This document shows positions 51,358-60,012 of a stretch of DNA of 64,000 bases, piece by piece (within the stretch, counting starts at the first letter, position 1; each line of letters opens with the position of its first letter). The stretch covers positions 248,001 through 312,000 of the forward strand of contig JAOZGR010000001.1 in assembly GCA_027491485.1 (NCBI GenBank), written 5' to 3'. The notes beneath the pieces are model-generated. The model was given only the letters and a program-made list of their open reading frames with translations. It searched no databases and was not told where the DNA came from. Made by a program: the position numbers and the translations under genes. Origin of the DNA: Thermoproteota archaeon. Lineage in GTDB: Archaea > Korarchaeota > Korarchaeia > Korarchaeales > Korarchaeaceae.

Positions 51358-52045
51358 TTGGTATCACCTCCCCCAAAATCTGACCATCCCTTATCTTCAC
51401 AATCCTATCAGCCATTTCGGCCATTTTCTGATCATGAGTAACCATAACCACAGTCCTACCCTCTTCAGTTACTGATCTCAATATCCCAACTACCTGTAAA
51501 CCGGAAGTCGTATCCAAGTTTCCAGTAGGTTCGTCAGCTAGTATAACTATAGGATTGTTGGCAAGGGCCCTAGCTATTGCTACTCTTTGCTGCTCTCCGC
51601 CTGATAGCTCTGTTGGCTTATGATCGGCCCTATCCTCCAGTCCAACGGCTTCTAGGAGCTCCATTATTCTCCTCCTTCGGTTTCCTCTATAACCTCCAAT
51701 TGCTAAAGCTATTTCAATATTTTCAGCTGCTGTAAGCCAAGGAACTAGGTTAAACGTCTGAAATACAAAACCTATCGCTTTCCTCCTAAGCAGAGTTGCT
51801 TCCTTATCAGTTAGCCTCGATACATCTTTCCCGAATATCTTAACTGTACCTGATGTCGGCTTCGTGAGCAAGCCCAAGATGCTTAGTAAAGTAGTTTTAC
51901 CACTACCTGAAGGGCCCATAACCGCCACAAATTCTCCTCTCCGTACTGTCAAGTTTATCCCTCTAAGGGCTTCAACGTACCTTCTTCTCCCTCCATATCT
52001 TTTTTTGACATTGAATAGCTCGTAGACTAACTCAGTTCCATGCAT
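51344..52045 (-). CDS. ABC transporter ATP-binding protein, MacB/LolD type
   Basis: The 233-residue ATPase has the Walker A GPSGSGKTTLLSILG, the ABC signature LSGGEQQRVAIARAL, Walker B VILADEPTGNLD and the H-loop VMVTHD. These are the LolD/MacB-type features, including the QTFNLVPWLTA segment. It is the first gene of the leftward ATPase-adaptor-permease operon. Confidence 0.94.
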   Translation of the reverse strand: MHGTELVYELFNVKKRYGGRRRYVEALRGINLTVRRGEFVAVMGPSGSGKTTLLSILGLLTKPTSGTVKIFGKDVSRLTDKEATLLRRKAIGFVFQTFNLVPWLTAAENIEIALAIGGYRGNRRRRIMELLEAVGLEDRADHKPTELSGGEQQRVAIARALANNPIVILADEPTGNLDTTSGLQVVGILRSVTEEGRTVVMVTHDQKMAEMADRIVKIRDGQILGEVIPSVKA

Positions 52046-52187
52046 AAAGACACCTTGTCAAGGATTAGCCCTCGGAATTGGTTAATAAACATTACTCGTC
52101 CTCCCCTTGTAAACTCTTATTTACAAGGGATCTGATCCATTTTTCTGTAGAGAAGACGTTAGGAAGTTTTTTCTTATTGTTAGCCTA

Positions 52188-53723
52188 ATGCTCTGGGGGA
52201 TTGGTACGATAGAGGGAAGGGTGAAAGATCTATATAATCTCATTAAAGACCCAGAAAATGCTATTTTAAGCGTTCTTAAGGATAAGAAGGATGTAGTAAT
52301 TGGGATAAGTGGATTTGGGTCTGCTGGATATCCCAAGTTAATACCAGATGTTATAGCGGAGCTAGCTGACAAGGGCAGGATAGCTCCCAAGATTACCCTA
52401 CTCACTGGAGCATCAGCATATCAAGTAGATCAGGTATTAGGAGAAAGGGGCCTTATAGTCAGAAGATATCCTTACCAATTCAGCCCTACGATGAGGAGAT
52501 TAATAAATTCGGGAAAAGTGGAATTCCATGATATTCACTTAGGAGAGTGGCCCCAGTACGTTAGATCCGGTTTCTTGAGCAGCGTAGTCGGGAGCTTAGA
52601 TCTCGCTATCGTAGAGGCAGTTAAGGTCGATAGTGAAGGGATAGTACCATCTATGAGCGTGGGGACCATAGATGCTTTCGTCTCCGAGGCTAGCAAGGTG
52701 ATTATCGAGGTTAATCCAGATATTCCAGAGGAATTAGCGGGCATTCATGATATATACATACCGGGAATACCACCTAATCGAGAGCCGATACCCATAAGGA
52801 ATGTTAATGATAGAATAGGTGAAAGTAGGCTGAGAATTCGAAGGGATAAAATAGCTGCAATTGTTGAATCCCATGGACATGATAGAGGGGGGGATGTTGG
52901 AGAACCCGGGCCTGTTGAGAGAAGAATAGCTGACAATTTACTATCATTTCTCCAGAATGAGATGGAGGCAGGCAGGATCCCAAGAGAGATGCTGCCAATT
53001 GAGTCAGGGGTTGGCGTTGTTCAGGACGCTGTGATGTCGGCTATTGCTGAGGCCGGCATAAGTGGACTTAAAGCATGGACAGAAGTGGCTCAGGACTCGT
53101 TCTATAAGATGGTAGCAGAAGGGGAGATGGAGTACATCTCTGCCACTTCGCTGATGCTTTCACCAAGTGGTAGGGAGTTTTTCTTCAATAGTATTGGTGA
53201 GTTTAGGGAGGTCACCGTGTTAAGACCTCAGTCCGTTACTAACGACTGGGAAGTTATCAGAAGATTAGGTGTAATAGCGATGAATACTGCTGTAGAAGTT
53301 GACCTTTACGGGTTCGTAAATAGCACTCACGTCATGGGTACTGACATAATAAATGGAATAGGGGGGTCGGGAGATTTCGCTAGAGCTTCATATCTGAGCA
53401 TATTCATAACACCATCAACTAGGAAGGGTGGGAGAATAAGCTGTGTAGTTCCCATGGTCAGTCATGTGGATCATGTAGACCATGATGTCGATGTAGTAGT
53501 TACCGAGTACGGTGTCTGCGATCTTAGAGGGAAATCCCCAAGGGAGAGAGCCCTCGAAATAATCGAGAACTGCGCCCATCCGGATTATAGGGACGGACTA
53601 CTGTCGTATTTCGAGAAGGCTGTTAGAGAGACAGGTGGACATATGCCTACCCTGTATGATCTCGCGCTCTCCTGGCATAAGACTTACAGAGAGAAAGGTG
53701 ATATGAGGGAGGCGATATCTTGA
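52188..53723 (+). CDS. Acetyl-CoA hydrolase/transferase (Ach1/CoA-transferase family)
   Basis: The 511-residue protein has the CoA-transferase fold. The N-terminal half includes VVIGISGFGSAGYPKLIP, and the C-terminal half the catalytic-Glu region AVEVDLYGFVNSTHVMGTDIINGIGGSGDFARASYLSIF. This is the Ach1/succinyl-CoA:acetate CoA-transferase signature, in which Glu attacks the thioester. It may couple acetate to other acyl-CoA pools, with PorGDAB-made acetyl-CoA as a possible substrate. No good ribosome-binding site is seen before ATG 52188, so the message may be leaderless. Confidence 0.85.
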   Translation: MLWGIGTIEGRVKDLYNLIKDPENAILSVLKDKKDVVIGISGFGSAGYPKLIPDVIAELADKGRIAPKITLLTGASAYQVDQVLGERGLIVRRYPYQFSPTMRRLINSGKVEFHDIHLGEWPQYVRSGFLSSVVGSLDLAIVEAVKVDSEGIVPSMSVGTIDAFVSEASKVIIEVNPDIPEELAGIHDIYIPGIPPNREPIPIRNVNDRIGESRLRIRRDKIAAIVESHGHDRGGDVGEPGPVERRIADNLLSFLQNEMEAGRIPREMLPIESGVGVVQDAVMSAIAEAGISGLKAWTEVAQDSFYKMVAEGEMEYISATSLMLSPSGREFFFNSIGEFREVTVLRPQSVTNDWEVIRRLGVIAMNTAVEVDLYGFVNSTHVMGTDIINGIGGSGDFARASYLSIFITPSTRKGGRISCVVPMVSHVDHVDHDVDVVVTEYGVCDLRGKSPRERALEIIENCAHPDYRDGLLSYFEKAVRETGGHMPTLYDLALSWHKTYREKGDMREAIS

Positions 53724-54265
53724 TAGTGCCCTTTCAAGGGAGGAGGCCTTGGATCCACGAAAGCGCTTTCGTGGATCCTGGAGCTAGAGTGGCTGGAAAT
53801 GTATCAATCTTGGAGAATAGCGCTATATACTTCGGATCCGTTGTCAGAGGCGATGATGATTTCATTGTAATAGGACCTCAATCGGCTGTGCTAGAACTTT
53901 GCTTAATAGAGGCTCCCTCTGGCCACCCCGTCGAGATAGATAAGGCCTTAGTCTCCCATTCTGCCGTGGTACATGGAGCTAGAGTTAAGGAGGATGCTGT
54001 TGTCGGCATTGGAGCTATAGTGCTAGAGGATGCTGTGGTTGAGGAGGGTGCTGTAGTTGGAGCAGGCTCCGTAGTTCCGCCAGGAAAGGAAATCCCCTCT
54101 GCCACGCTAGTTCTAGGGATACCCGCAAAGGTTGTAAGAGATCTTAGTGAGGAGGAAATCAGAAGGTTCAGAAGGGAGAGGGAATTAGTATTAGAGAAGG
54201 CCCAAATATACAAAAAAGAGATCTCTAGAATTACAACCAACGCCAATCTTCGACTGAACGAATAG
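53720..54265 (+). CDS. Gamma-carbonic-anhydrase-like left-handed beta-helix protein
   Basis: The 181-residue protein has hexapeptide repeats (IHESAFVDPGARVAGNVSILENSAIYFGSVVRGD) and a C-terminal helix, the trimeric gamma-carbonic-anhydrase architecture. Of the three zinc histidines, those at 80 and 85 (SHSAVVHG) are present. The first, in an IH motif of relatives, reads IEA (E64), with H69 nearby, and the QDN-type active-site residues are changed. It could have lost carbonic anhydrase activity. The start is TTG 53720 (or GTG 53726), 4 nt into the preceding stop. Confidence 0.8.
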   Translation: MIVPFQGRRPWIHESAFVDPGARVAGNVSILENSAIYFGSVVRGDDDFIVIGPQSAVLELCLIEAPSGHPVEIDKALVSHSAVVHGARVKEDAVVGIGAIVLEDAVVEEGAVVGAGSVVPPGKEIPSATLVLGIPAKVVRDLSEEEIRRFRRERELVLEKAQIYKKEISRITTNANLRLNE

Positions 54266-54629
54266 AACGCTCAAACATAATGACGAGAGAGGCAAGTTCT
54301 TCTCCAAGACTTTCCTCTATTTTGCCGATAAATATATTCCTAAGACCTTCTGTGTCTAGGTGAAGTTTTTCTTCTATCTGCCTTAGATTATAAGTCGCCA
54401 ACCTAACTACCTCCTCATCCTCGTCAGTTGGAGGTTTAGATGTCATAGCTTCCTTAATTACCTCGAAGCTCTCTAGGAAAGAACCTTTATCACTGACCGG
54501 AAGAGATTCTGTGTAGACTTTTGCCATGAGATCTATTATAGGGATCAGCCTATCCTCAGGTAAGAATTCCCCAGTTAAGGAGAGAGTCTTTACCATCTCA
54601 AATAGAGCTTCTATCACCGTACTCATCAT
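54231..54629 (-). CDS. Uncharacterised acidic alpha-helical protein
   Basis: The 132-residue protein is acidic and apparently all-helical (EALFEMVKTLSLTGEFLPEDRLIP...). I recognise no family. It overlaps the convergent gamma-carbonic-anhydrase-like gene by 35 nt. Its start is ATG 54629 or 54626. It stands alone on the minus strand upstream of divergent hisD. Confidence 0.55.
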   Translation of the reverse strand: MMSTVIEALFEMVKTLSLTGEFLPEDRLIPIIDLMAKVYTESLPVSDKGSFLESFEVIKEAMTSKPPTDEDEEVVRLATYNLRQIEEKLHLDTEGLRNIFIGKIEESLGEELASLVIMFERSIRSVEDWRWL

Positions 54630-54683
54630 CTCTTGGATGTCTTACTCCATTAAAAAGGTCCTCCTGAGCTACTCCTTACTACT

Positions 54684-54692
54684 ATTAAAAAT
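54684..54692 (+). promoter_or_regulatory. TATA box of hisD
   Basis: ATTAAAAAT lies about 45 bp before ATG 54733, predicting a transcript start near 54714 and a leader of about 20 nt. It would drive hisD and, by read-through, the leader peptide, binding protein and hisS. Confidence 0.45.
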
Positions 54693-54732
54693 AGCAGTAA
54701 GCTTTTATCAATTTCCGATTGGGTAGCTCACT

Positions 54733-55998
54733 ATGGGTCTAGCTTTCTTCGGCTCTATAAGAGATGAGTACAGCACGGTGATGTCAAAATTACGTGTGAG
54801 AGAGGAGTTACCAATTGACGTTGCCCTCCGTATCATAGAGAGAATTAGAGAAAGAGGATTGGAGGAAATTCTGAGGCTTACTGAGAAATATGATAACATT
54901 AGGCTCTCTAAAGACGAGCTACTACAAAAACCGTCTCGAGGCCAAGTACCTGAATGTATCGTAGAATCCTACCGGCGATTAGAATTGTGCGCTCGTTCTT
55001 TCCTGAGAAATTGTGCATGTAGAGTTGGAGGATTCATCACACGCCTTGATTGGATAAAAGGGGAGCCAAAATCCCTTGAACCAGTTAATAGAGTTGGCAT
55101 CTATGTCCCAGGTGGGAAGTATCCGTTGCCTTCATCGCTCTTGATGGCAGTGGCTCCAGCTAGGGTGGCAGGTGTAGAGGAATTTGTGGTGGCCACTCCA
55201 CCCCGTAACTCGGATCTAATAGAGTGGGTAGCTGGCTATTTAGAGGTAGACGGGTTTCTTAGGCTAGGTGGGGTACAAGCCATAGCAGCTATGGCTTACG
55301 GAATTCCTGAGATAGGGTTAGAGCCTGTAGATATGATAGTTGGTCCAGGTAACGCCTATGTGACAGCTGCAAAGAAGGTGATCTCCAAGGATATTCCAAT
55401 TGACTTAATAGCTGGTCCGTCGGAAATCCTGATACTAGCTGAAGATGGCGTTCCTAGAGAAGTGGTTGTATATGATATGCTTGCCCAAGCAGAGCATGGT
55501 CCTGACTCAATGTCTCTGGCTCTTGTCACTAGCGAGAAGTTTGCTAGGGTCCTTAGGGAGGAGTTACTAAAATACTCGAATGAGAGCATATTCTCCTCCT
55601 TGACCAAGAGAGGAGGCATATTATATGGTAAAAAGGAGGAAATAATTAAGTTAAGTGAGATCTTAATGCCAGAACACCTAGAGATATTTGGGGAGTTTAA
55701 TGTGAGTAAGGCTGGGGCTATATTTGAGGGTATAGGGGTTGTCTATGGGGACTATGGATTTACTGGGGCAAATCACATCCTACCAACAGGTGGTACTCTC
55801 ATGGATAGACCTGGCTTAAGCCCCTTCACCTTCTACAGGAAATTCAATGGGGTCTATGCTTACAGACAGGGGGGTGATCTGAAGGCCCAGGCTGCAGCAT
55901 CTAAGCTAGCTGCTCAATTTGCTAGATTAGAGGGACTGGAGTATCATGCTAGATCAGCGGAGGTTAGGGAAAAAATTTATAAGAACGGGCTGCCATAG
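54733..55998 (+). CDS. hisD: Histidinol dehydrogenase
   Basis: The 421-residue zinc enzyme catalyses the last two steps of histidine synthesis (histidinol to histidine). The family signature is present: NRVGIYVPGGKYPLPSSLLMAVAPA, the zinc-ligand region MLAQAEHGPDS, VGPGNAYVTAAKK and HILPTGGTL, and a final EYHARS. The rest of the histidine pathway is not in the window. Downstream, 22 nt after its stop, lies the MGDLVHL leader and then the PotD-like gene and hisS. Confidence 0.94.
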   Translation: MGLAFFGSIRDEYSTVMSKLRVREELPIDVALRIIERIRERGLEEILRLTEKYDNIRLSKDELLQKPSRGQVPECIVESYRRLELCARSFLRNCACRVGGFITRLDWIKGEPKSLEPVNRVGIYVPGGKYPLPSSLLMAVAPARVAGVEEFVVATPPRNSDLIEWVAGYLEVDGFLRLGGVQAIAAMAYGIPEIGLEPVDMIVGPGNAYVTAAKKVISKDIPIDLIAGPSEILILAEDGVPREVVVYDMLAQAEHGPDSMSLALVTSEKFARVLREELLKYSNESIFSSLTKRGGILYGKKEEIIKLSEILMPEHLEIFGEFNVSKAGAIFEGIGVVYGDYGFTGANHILPTGGTLMDRPGLSPFTFYRKFNGVYAYRQGGDLKAQAAASKLAAQFARLEGLEYHARSAEVREKIYKNGLP

Positions 55999-56020
55999 GT
56001 AGCCATCCGGGGGTGTTGTT

Positions 56021-56044
56021 ATGGGGGATTTAGTTCACCTCTAG
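56021..56044 (+). CDS. Putative histidine-sensing leader peptide MGDLVHL
   Basis: The 7-codon ORF ATG GGG GAT TTA GTT CAC CTC TAG is preceded by GGGGGTGT 4 nt upstream. It is the twin of the ORF at 60271, which differs by one synonymous Leu codon and has TGG (Trp) where this has CAC (His). This copy sits between hisD and hisS. The His codon is followed by a +1 frame that opens into the signal peptide of the next gene. I infer a regulatory leader that reads His availability, by stalling or +1 slippage at CAC. No such system is known to me. Confidence 0.6.
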   Translation: MGDLVHL

Positions 56045-57161
56045 GAGAGATTTCCTCAAGTTAGCTATTGTTGGGGCCGCTGGCCTCCTCGCCGGCAGTG
56101 TAGGTGGCTATTTTTATGGATCTTCTGTCTCTAGTGAGAAGGTATCTGCCGAGACCAAAGAGGCCGCCAGAATGCTTAAGGGCAAGGTAGCTATGTATGA
56201 TTGGAGTAACAATAACAACCCCTTTGTGTTTGATCTGTTCAAGGATAGGACTGGTGTGGATGTCATTTACGATCTCTTTAATAGTGATGACGAGGCATTT
56301 GCAAAGCTTGAGGCCGGAGGTAGCGGATATGACATAGTTGTCCTTACAGACAAATATGTTAGAAATGCTATAGAGAGGGAATACGTAAGGAAACTCGATA
56401 AGTCATTGATACCCAACCTGAAGTACCTCGATCCTAAGTTCAGGGAGCTCGAATATGACCCCGGCAACAATTATTCGGTACCATATGGATTTGGCAGTAC
56501 TGCTATAGGATATAACAGAAATAAGATAAAAGATTTGACGAACTGGAAGCAATACTTCGATCCTAATTATTTAGAGAAATACAAAAAGAAGGTGTCCATG
56601 CTAGAGGACCCACCAGAGGTCATATTTGCAACTAAGATATATCTGGGGAAAGACCTTGATGACTGGAGCGATTCCACAATGGAGGAGGTTAAGGATGCCC
56701 TCCTTAAGCAGAAGCCCTACCTAGCTGGGTACTTTGGTACAGATAACTACTTACCCGGTTTAGAAAGTGAAACTATATACGCTGCCCATGCATATAATGG
56801 AGATGTCTTGACAGCTAAGTATGGAGATGGGTTCAAGAACATAGAGTATCTAATACCTGAAGAGGGCGCAATAGCTTGGATAGATAACATGCTTATACCT
56901 AAGGATGCTCCGAATCCGGATGCGGCTCATGCCCTGATCAACTTCTTAATAGATCCCCTTGTGGCAGCCTATAAGACGATATCTGTCTACATTGCCATGC
57001 CAATCCCGGCCACTAAGAAGCTCTTACCTGAGGAGCTAGCTAGCGAACCAGCACTTATCCCCCCAGAAGACATGATGAAGAGGTTGAAGTTATCACCAGT
57101 GTTGACCGATGAGAAGAGGGCTAAGATTAATGATGTATGGGAGCAAGTAATATCTGCCTAG
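56040..57161 (+). CDS. PotD-like Tat-exported solute-binding protein, needs +1 frameshift to start
   Basis: The protein of about 373 residues is an extracytoplasmic binding protein of the spermidine/putrescine type. The segments GSGYDIVVLTDKYV, SVPYGFGSTAIGYN and EEGAIAWIDNMLIP match the PotD ligand region, with W and D of WIDN as in PotD. The open frame begins with SRRDFLKLAIVGAAGLLAG, a textbook Tat signal, but has no ATG, GTG or TTG before ATG 56172, which would remove the signal. The leader ATG 56021 joins it by a +1 shift at CAC-C or CTC-T. No permease or ATPase is adjacent. Confidence 0.78.
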   Translation, partial: SRRDFLKLAIVGAAGLLAGSVGGYFYGSSVSSEKVSAETKEAARMLKGKVAMYDWSNNNNPFVFDLFKDRTGVDVIYDLFNSDDEAFAKLEAGGSGYDIVVLTDKYVRNAIEREYVRKLDKSLIPNLKYLDPKFRELEYDPGNNYSVPYGFGSTAIGYNRNKIKDLTNWKQYFDPNYLEKYKKKVSMLEDPPEVIFATKIYLGKDLDDWSDSTMEEVKDALLKQKPYLAGYFGTDNYLPGLESETIYAAHAYNGDVLTAKYGDGFKNIEYLIPEEGAIAWIDNMLIPKDAPNPDAAHALINFLIDPLVAAYKTISVYIAMPIPATKKLLPEELASEPALIPPEDMMKRLKLSPVLTDEKRAKINDVWEQVISA

Positions 57162-57172
57162 GGTGAGGATAA

Positions 57173-58453
57173 CTGGTATCTATACCAAGGGGGTTTAGGG
57201 ATTTCCCACCCCCATTTATGATTTTGAGAAAGGAAGTAATGGCTAAAATAGAGGAGATATTCAAGAGATATGGTTTTGATCCTTTTGAGACCCCTGTCTT
57301 AGAATATTGGGAGACAGTAAGAGGTAAGCTAGGAGAGGAAGCGGAAACTAAGCTAATGTTCATATTTCCTGATTTCATGAGCAAGGAGTGGTATACCCTC
57401 AGGTATGAGCTTACGTTCCCTCTTGCTAGATATATGGCTATGCACCCGGAGACTCCGCTCCCATTCAAGAGGTACCATATAGGTCGTGTCTGGAGACATG
57501 AGGAGCCTCAAAAAAGCAGATATAGAGAGTTTTGGCAGTGCGATGCTGATACAGTTGGAAGCCCTTATCCCGAGGCTGATGCTGAGATAATTAAGCTTAA
57601 TATAGAGGTCATGAGGGACTTTGGCTTCCAAGAGTTCACCGTTAAGGTAAACGATAGACGATTGTTGACAGGGATCTTTGAGGAGGAACTAGGGATAGAT
57701 AACCCATTACCTATCTACAGGTCAATTGATAAATTAGATAAGATAGGCGAGGATGGTGTAAGAGCTGATCTTCTGTATAAGGGCATGCATGAAGATCTTG
57801 TAGATGAAATAATGGGTTTAATCTCAGTTAGAGGAGAATTCGAGGAGGTATCAGAGAACCTCGGAAGAATCAAGAACGAGAAAGTTCTTCAAGCGTTAAG
57901 TCATCTGGAGGAGGTATTCTCTATCTTAGAGGAGAAAAACCTCCTATTTGATCTCTCCTTAGTAAGAGGGTTAGAGTACTACACAGGCCCTGTGTTTGAA
58001 ACTGTTGTAAAGGAACCAAGGATAGGGTCTCTAGCAGGCGGTGGTAGGTATGACAGGCTAATAGGCCTCTATTCAGGGAGAGATGTTCCCGCTACCGGGG
58101 TAAGTATTGGTGTAGAGAGGTTAATAGATGCTGGGTTAGAGCTGGGAGTGTTTAACCTTAACAAGAAGAGCTATACTCAAGCCTTTGTAGTTAGTGTAAG
58201 ACGTGAGAGTTGGAGATATGCCTGGAAAGTTGCTGAGATCCTCAGAAGTGGAGGGTTCTATGTATCTCTAGACATAATGAGGAGAAATCAGTCCAACCAG
58301 AGGGATTATGCTAGAAAACTTGGAACTGAGGTTATGATATTTGTCGGTCCTAAGGAAGAGGAAAATGAAACGGTAACCCTATATAGAGATGGAAAGAGGA
58401 AGTCCGTTTCTCTTAGATCCATTATCTCTGAGCTAAGTGATTTTCTCTCGTAG
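57173..58453 (+). CDS. hisS: Histidyl-tRNA synthetase, CTG start
   Basis: The 426-residue class II enzyme charges tRNA-His. The N-terminus SIPRGFRDFPPPF contains the motif 1 region, and EEPQKSRYREFWQCDADTVG is motif 2. LVRGLEYYTGPVFE and GGGRYDRLIGLY follow, then the C-terminal anticodon domain with NQSNQRDYARKLG. The first canonical start, ATG 57218, would remove PRGFRDF. Upstream in frame only CTG 57173 is available, exactly 5 nt after GGTGAG (57162-57167). This is the same spacing as for the other near-cognate starts. It ends overlapping the convergent nuclease gene by 21 nt. Confidence 0.93.
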   Translation: MVSIPRGFRDFPPPFMILRKEVMAKIEEIFKRYGFDPFETPVLEYWETVRGKLGEEAETKLMFIFPDFMSKEWYTLRYELTFPLARYMAMHPETPLPFKRYHIGRVWRHEEPQKSRYREFWQCDADTVGSPYPEADAEIIKLNIEVMRDFGFQEFTVKVNDRRLLTGIFEEELGIDNPLPIYRSIDKLDKIGEDGVRADLLYKGMHEDLVDEIMGLISVRGEFEEVSENLGRIKNEKVLQALSHLEEVFSILEEKNLLFDLSLVRGLEYYTGPVFETVVKEPRIGSLAGGGRYDRLIGLYSGRDVPATGVSIGVERLIDAGLELGVFNLNKKSYTQAFVVSVRRESWRYAWKVAEILRSGGFYVSLDIMRRNQSNQRDYARKLGTEVMIFVGPKEEENETVTLYRDGKRKSVSLRSIISELSDFLS

Positions 58454-59128
58454 TTTTATTCCATAACTAATTGTAACATGAGCTAGCTCATCTAATAGAT
58501 GGGGAATTTCCCCTAGAAATCTGGGAAGCATATAAATTGGGACTATAGCAACCCTCTTCTTAGATATTCTCTGGCCTATATCAAGCCAGGTTATTAGTAA
58601 TGGCACAACGGTGCTACTTCCTTTAACCTTATCTAAGATACTAACCTCATTAAGTTGAATGGCGTGTACGAATGCTTTGACCCTATTCAGCTGGGCATCT
58701 GCTGCCTCTATTATCTTGTATACCTTGGGATATCTCCCTCTAGACCACATCTTGCAATCAGCAATTACTATGAGGTTGCCACAGACCCCAAGTACATCTA
58801 TTTCGTATCTTTTGCCCTGAAGGGAAAATCTAACTCGAGGAACAGCTTGCATACCTGCCATCTGAAAGCCCCTGACACATAACTCCTCAAATTTTCTCCA
58901 GTCTAAGAGGGCTATGGCCTTTTCAGGGGGAATACCTAGTTTTATGAGAGCGAATACAACGGATACCAGATCTTCCCGAGGGCTAGACCCAACTTCGTTC
59001 TCTAAGTATAAAAGGAGTTCTTTAGGTAGGAGATCCCACCTATCCGCGATCATTAGATGAAGGTTTATCTCAGCGAGTTTTCTTAGATCCACTGTAAATA
59101 GCATACTAGGGGAAAGTAATAACATCAT
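58433..59128 (-). CDS. PD-(D/E)XK-fold nuclease-like protein
   Basis: The 231-residue protein has a helical N-terminus and a restriction-endonuclease-like core: FEELCVRGFQMAGMQAVPRVRF, then YEIDVLGVCGNLIVIADCKMW, where the EIDVLG Asp and the DCK Lys form the D...D/ExK site. It resembles Mrr-like and archaeal DNA-repair nucleases. The substrate is unknown, and no methyltransferase is nearby, so a restriction-modification role is not supported. The start is uncertain (ATG 59128 or 59104). Confidence 0.7.
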   Translation of the reverse strand: MMLLLSPSMLFTVDLRKLAEINLHLMIADRWDLLPKELLLYLENEVGSSPREDLVSVVFALIKLGIPPEKAIALLDWRKFEELCVRGFQMAGMQAVPRVRFSLQGKRYEIDVLGVCGNLIVIADCKMWSRGRYPKVYKIIEAADAQLNRVKAFVHAIQLNEVSILDKVKGSSTVVPLLITWLDIGQRISKKRVAIVPIYMLPRFLGEIPHLLDELAHVTISYGIKLREKIT

Positions 59129-59341
59129 TGTCGCATTAGCTAGAGCTAGCTAAGATCAGTGTTGAAGTATTAAGTTTGACGCTAGTAGAGATAATCTTGA
59201 GCATAGAGTTTGGTCCTAGGTACTGAAAGTCTTGCTATCCAGCAATTGCTAAGTGCAGTAAATGGCTAGATAGATGATCAAGGAGGTTTCTACTCGTCAT
59301 TTTTAAGGTTAAAGCTGTTACAGATCAAGAGGGTAGAGGCA

Positions 59342-59611
59342 ATGTACGTAGGGAGCTTAACTGGAATGTTCTTTGGGAATACGCTTAATCTGAGACTTCT
59401 TAGCATTATAGCTGATATAGACCAAATAAGTGGGGAAGATATGCTTGGAGCGAACTTAGATAAAGGAACCGTAAGTGGCGTAATTAGGAGAGCGGAGTTT
59501 GGATCTAAACCGCTCCCAGATGTCATACCTAAGATACTAGGAGATAAAATCCTAATAATGCACGCTAGAAGGCATAATAAATACGCTCTCTGGACTGGGT
59601 GGTCCGCTTGA
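59342..59611 (+). CDS. Uncharacterised protein coupled to YjbQ
   Basis: The 89-residue protein has an alternating alpha/beta pattern (LLSIIADIDQISGEDMLGANL) and a basic, aromatic C-terminus (ARRHNKYALWTGWS). Its stop overlaps the yjbQ start (TTGA), so it is probably real. The frame is open for about 17 more codons upstream without a canonical start, so the N-terminus could be longer through a near-cognate codon. No family is recognised. Confidence 0.55.
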   Translation: MYVGSLTGMFFGNTLNLRLLSIIADIDQISGEDMLGANLDKGTVSGVIRRAEFGSKPLPDVIPKILGDKILIMHARRHNKYALWTGWSA

Positions 59612-60012
59612 AGTTCTTCTCCTCCTCTTTCAATTTCAAGACTGATGGAGAGGTTCAGTTCATAGATATTACTGACCAGATACAGGAAGTTGTTGAGAAG
59701 AGCAAAATACACCAAGGCATGGTCTTTGTATTCTCTCCGCATGCAACTGGGGCCATAATATTGAACGAGAATGACCAGTCCCTTTTAGATGATTTCAAAG
59801 ATCTTTTAGAACGCTTAATACCTAAAAGTGGATCTTATAGGCATCCGATAAATGCACACTCTCATCTTAGATCTATATTTATGGAACCCTCCAAAGCCAT
59901 ACCAGTTAGGGATGGTAGATTGGCACTAGGTACCTGGCAGAGTATAATATGGGTCGAGGTAGATACTAGACCCCGGACTAGGACTGTGATGGTTACCGTT
60001 CTTGGTGATTAG
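59608..60012 (+). CDS. YjbQ/UPF0047 family protein
   Basis: The 134-residue protein matches the beta-rich UPF0047 family: FVFSPHATGAIILNEND, the His-rich SYRHPINAHSHLRSIF and GTWQSIIWVEVDTRPRTR. Weak thiamin-phosphate-synthase-like activity has been reported for some members, but the physiological role is unknown. TTG 59608 lies 4 nt after GGTGGT and overlaps the upstream stop. Confidence 0.85.
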   Translation: MKFFSSSFNFKTDGEVQFIDITDQIQEVVEKSKIHQGMVFVFSPHATGAIILNENDQSLLDDFKDLLERLIPKSGSYRHPINAHSHLRSIFMEPSKAIPVRDGRLALGTWQSIIWVEVDTRPRTRTVMVTVLGD

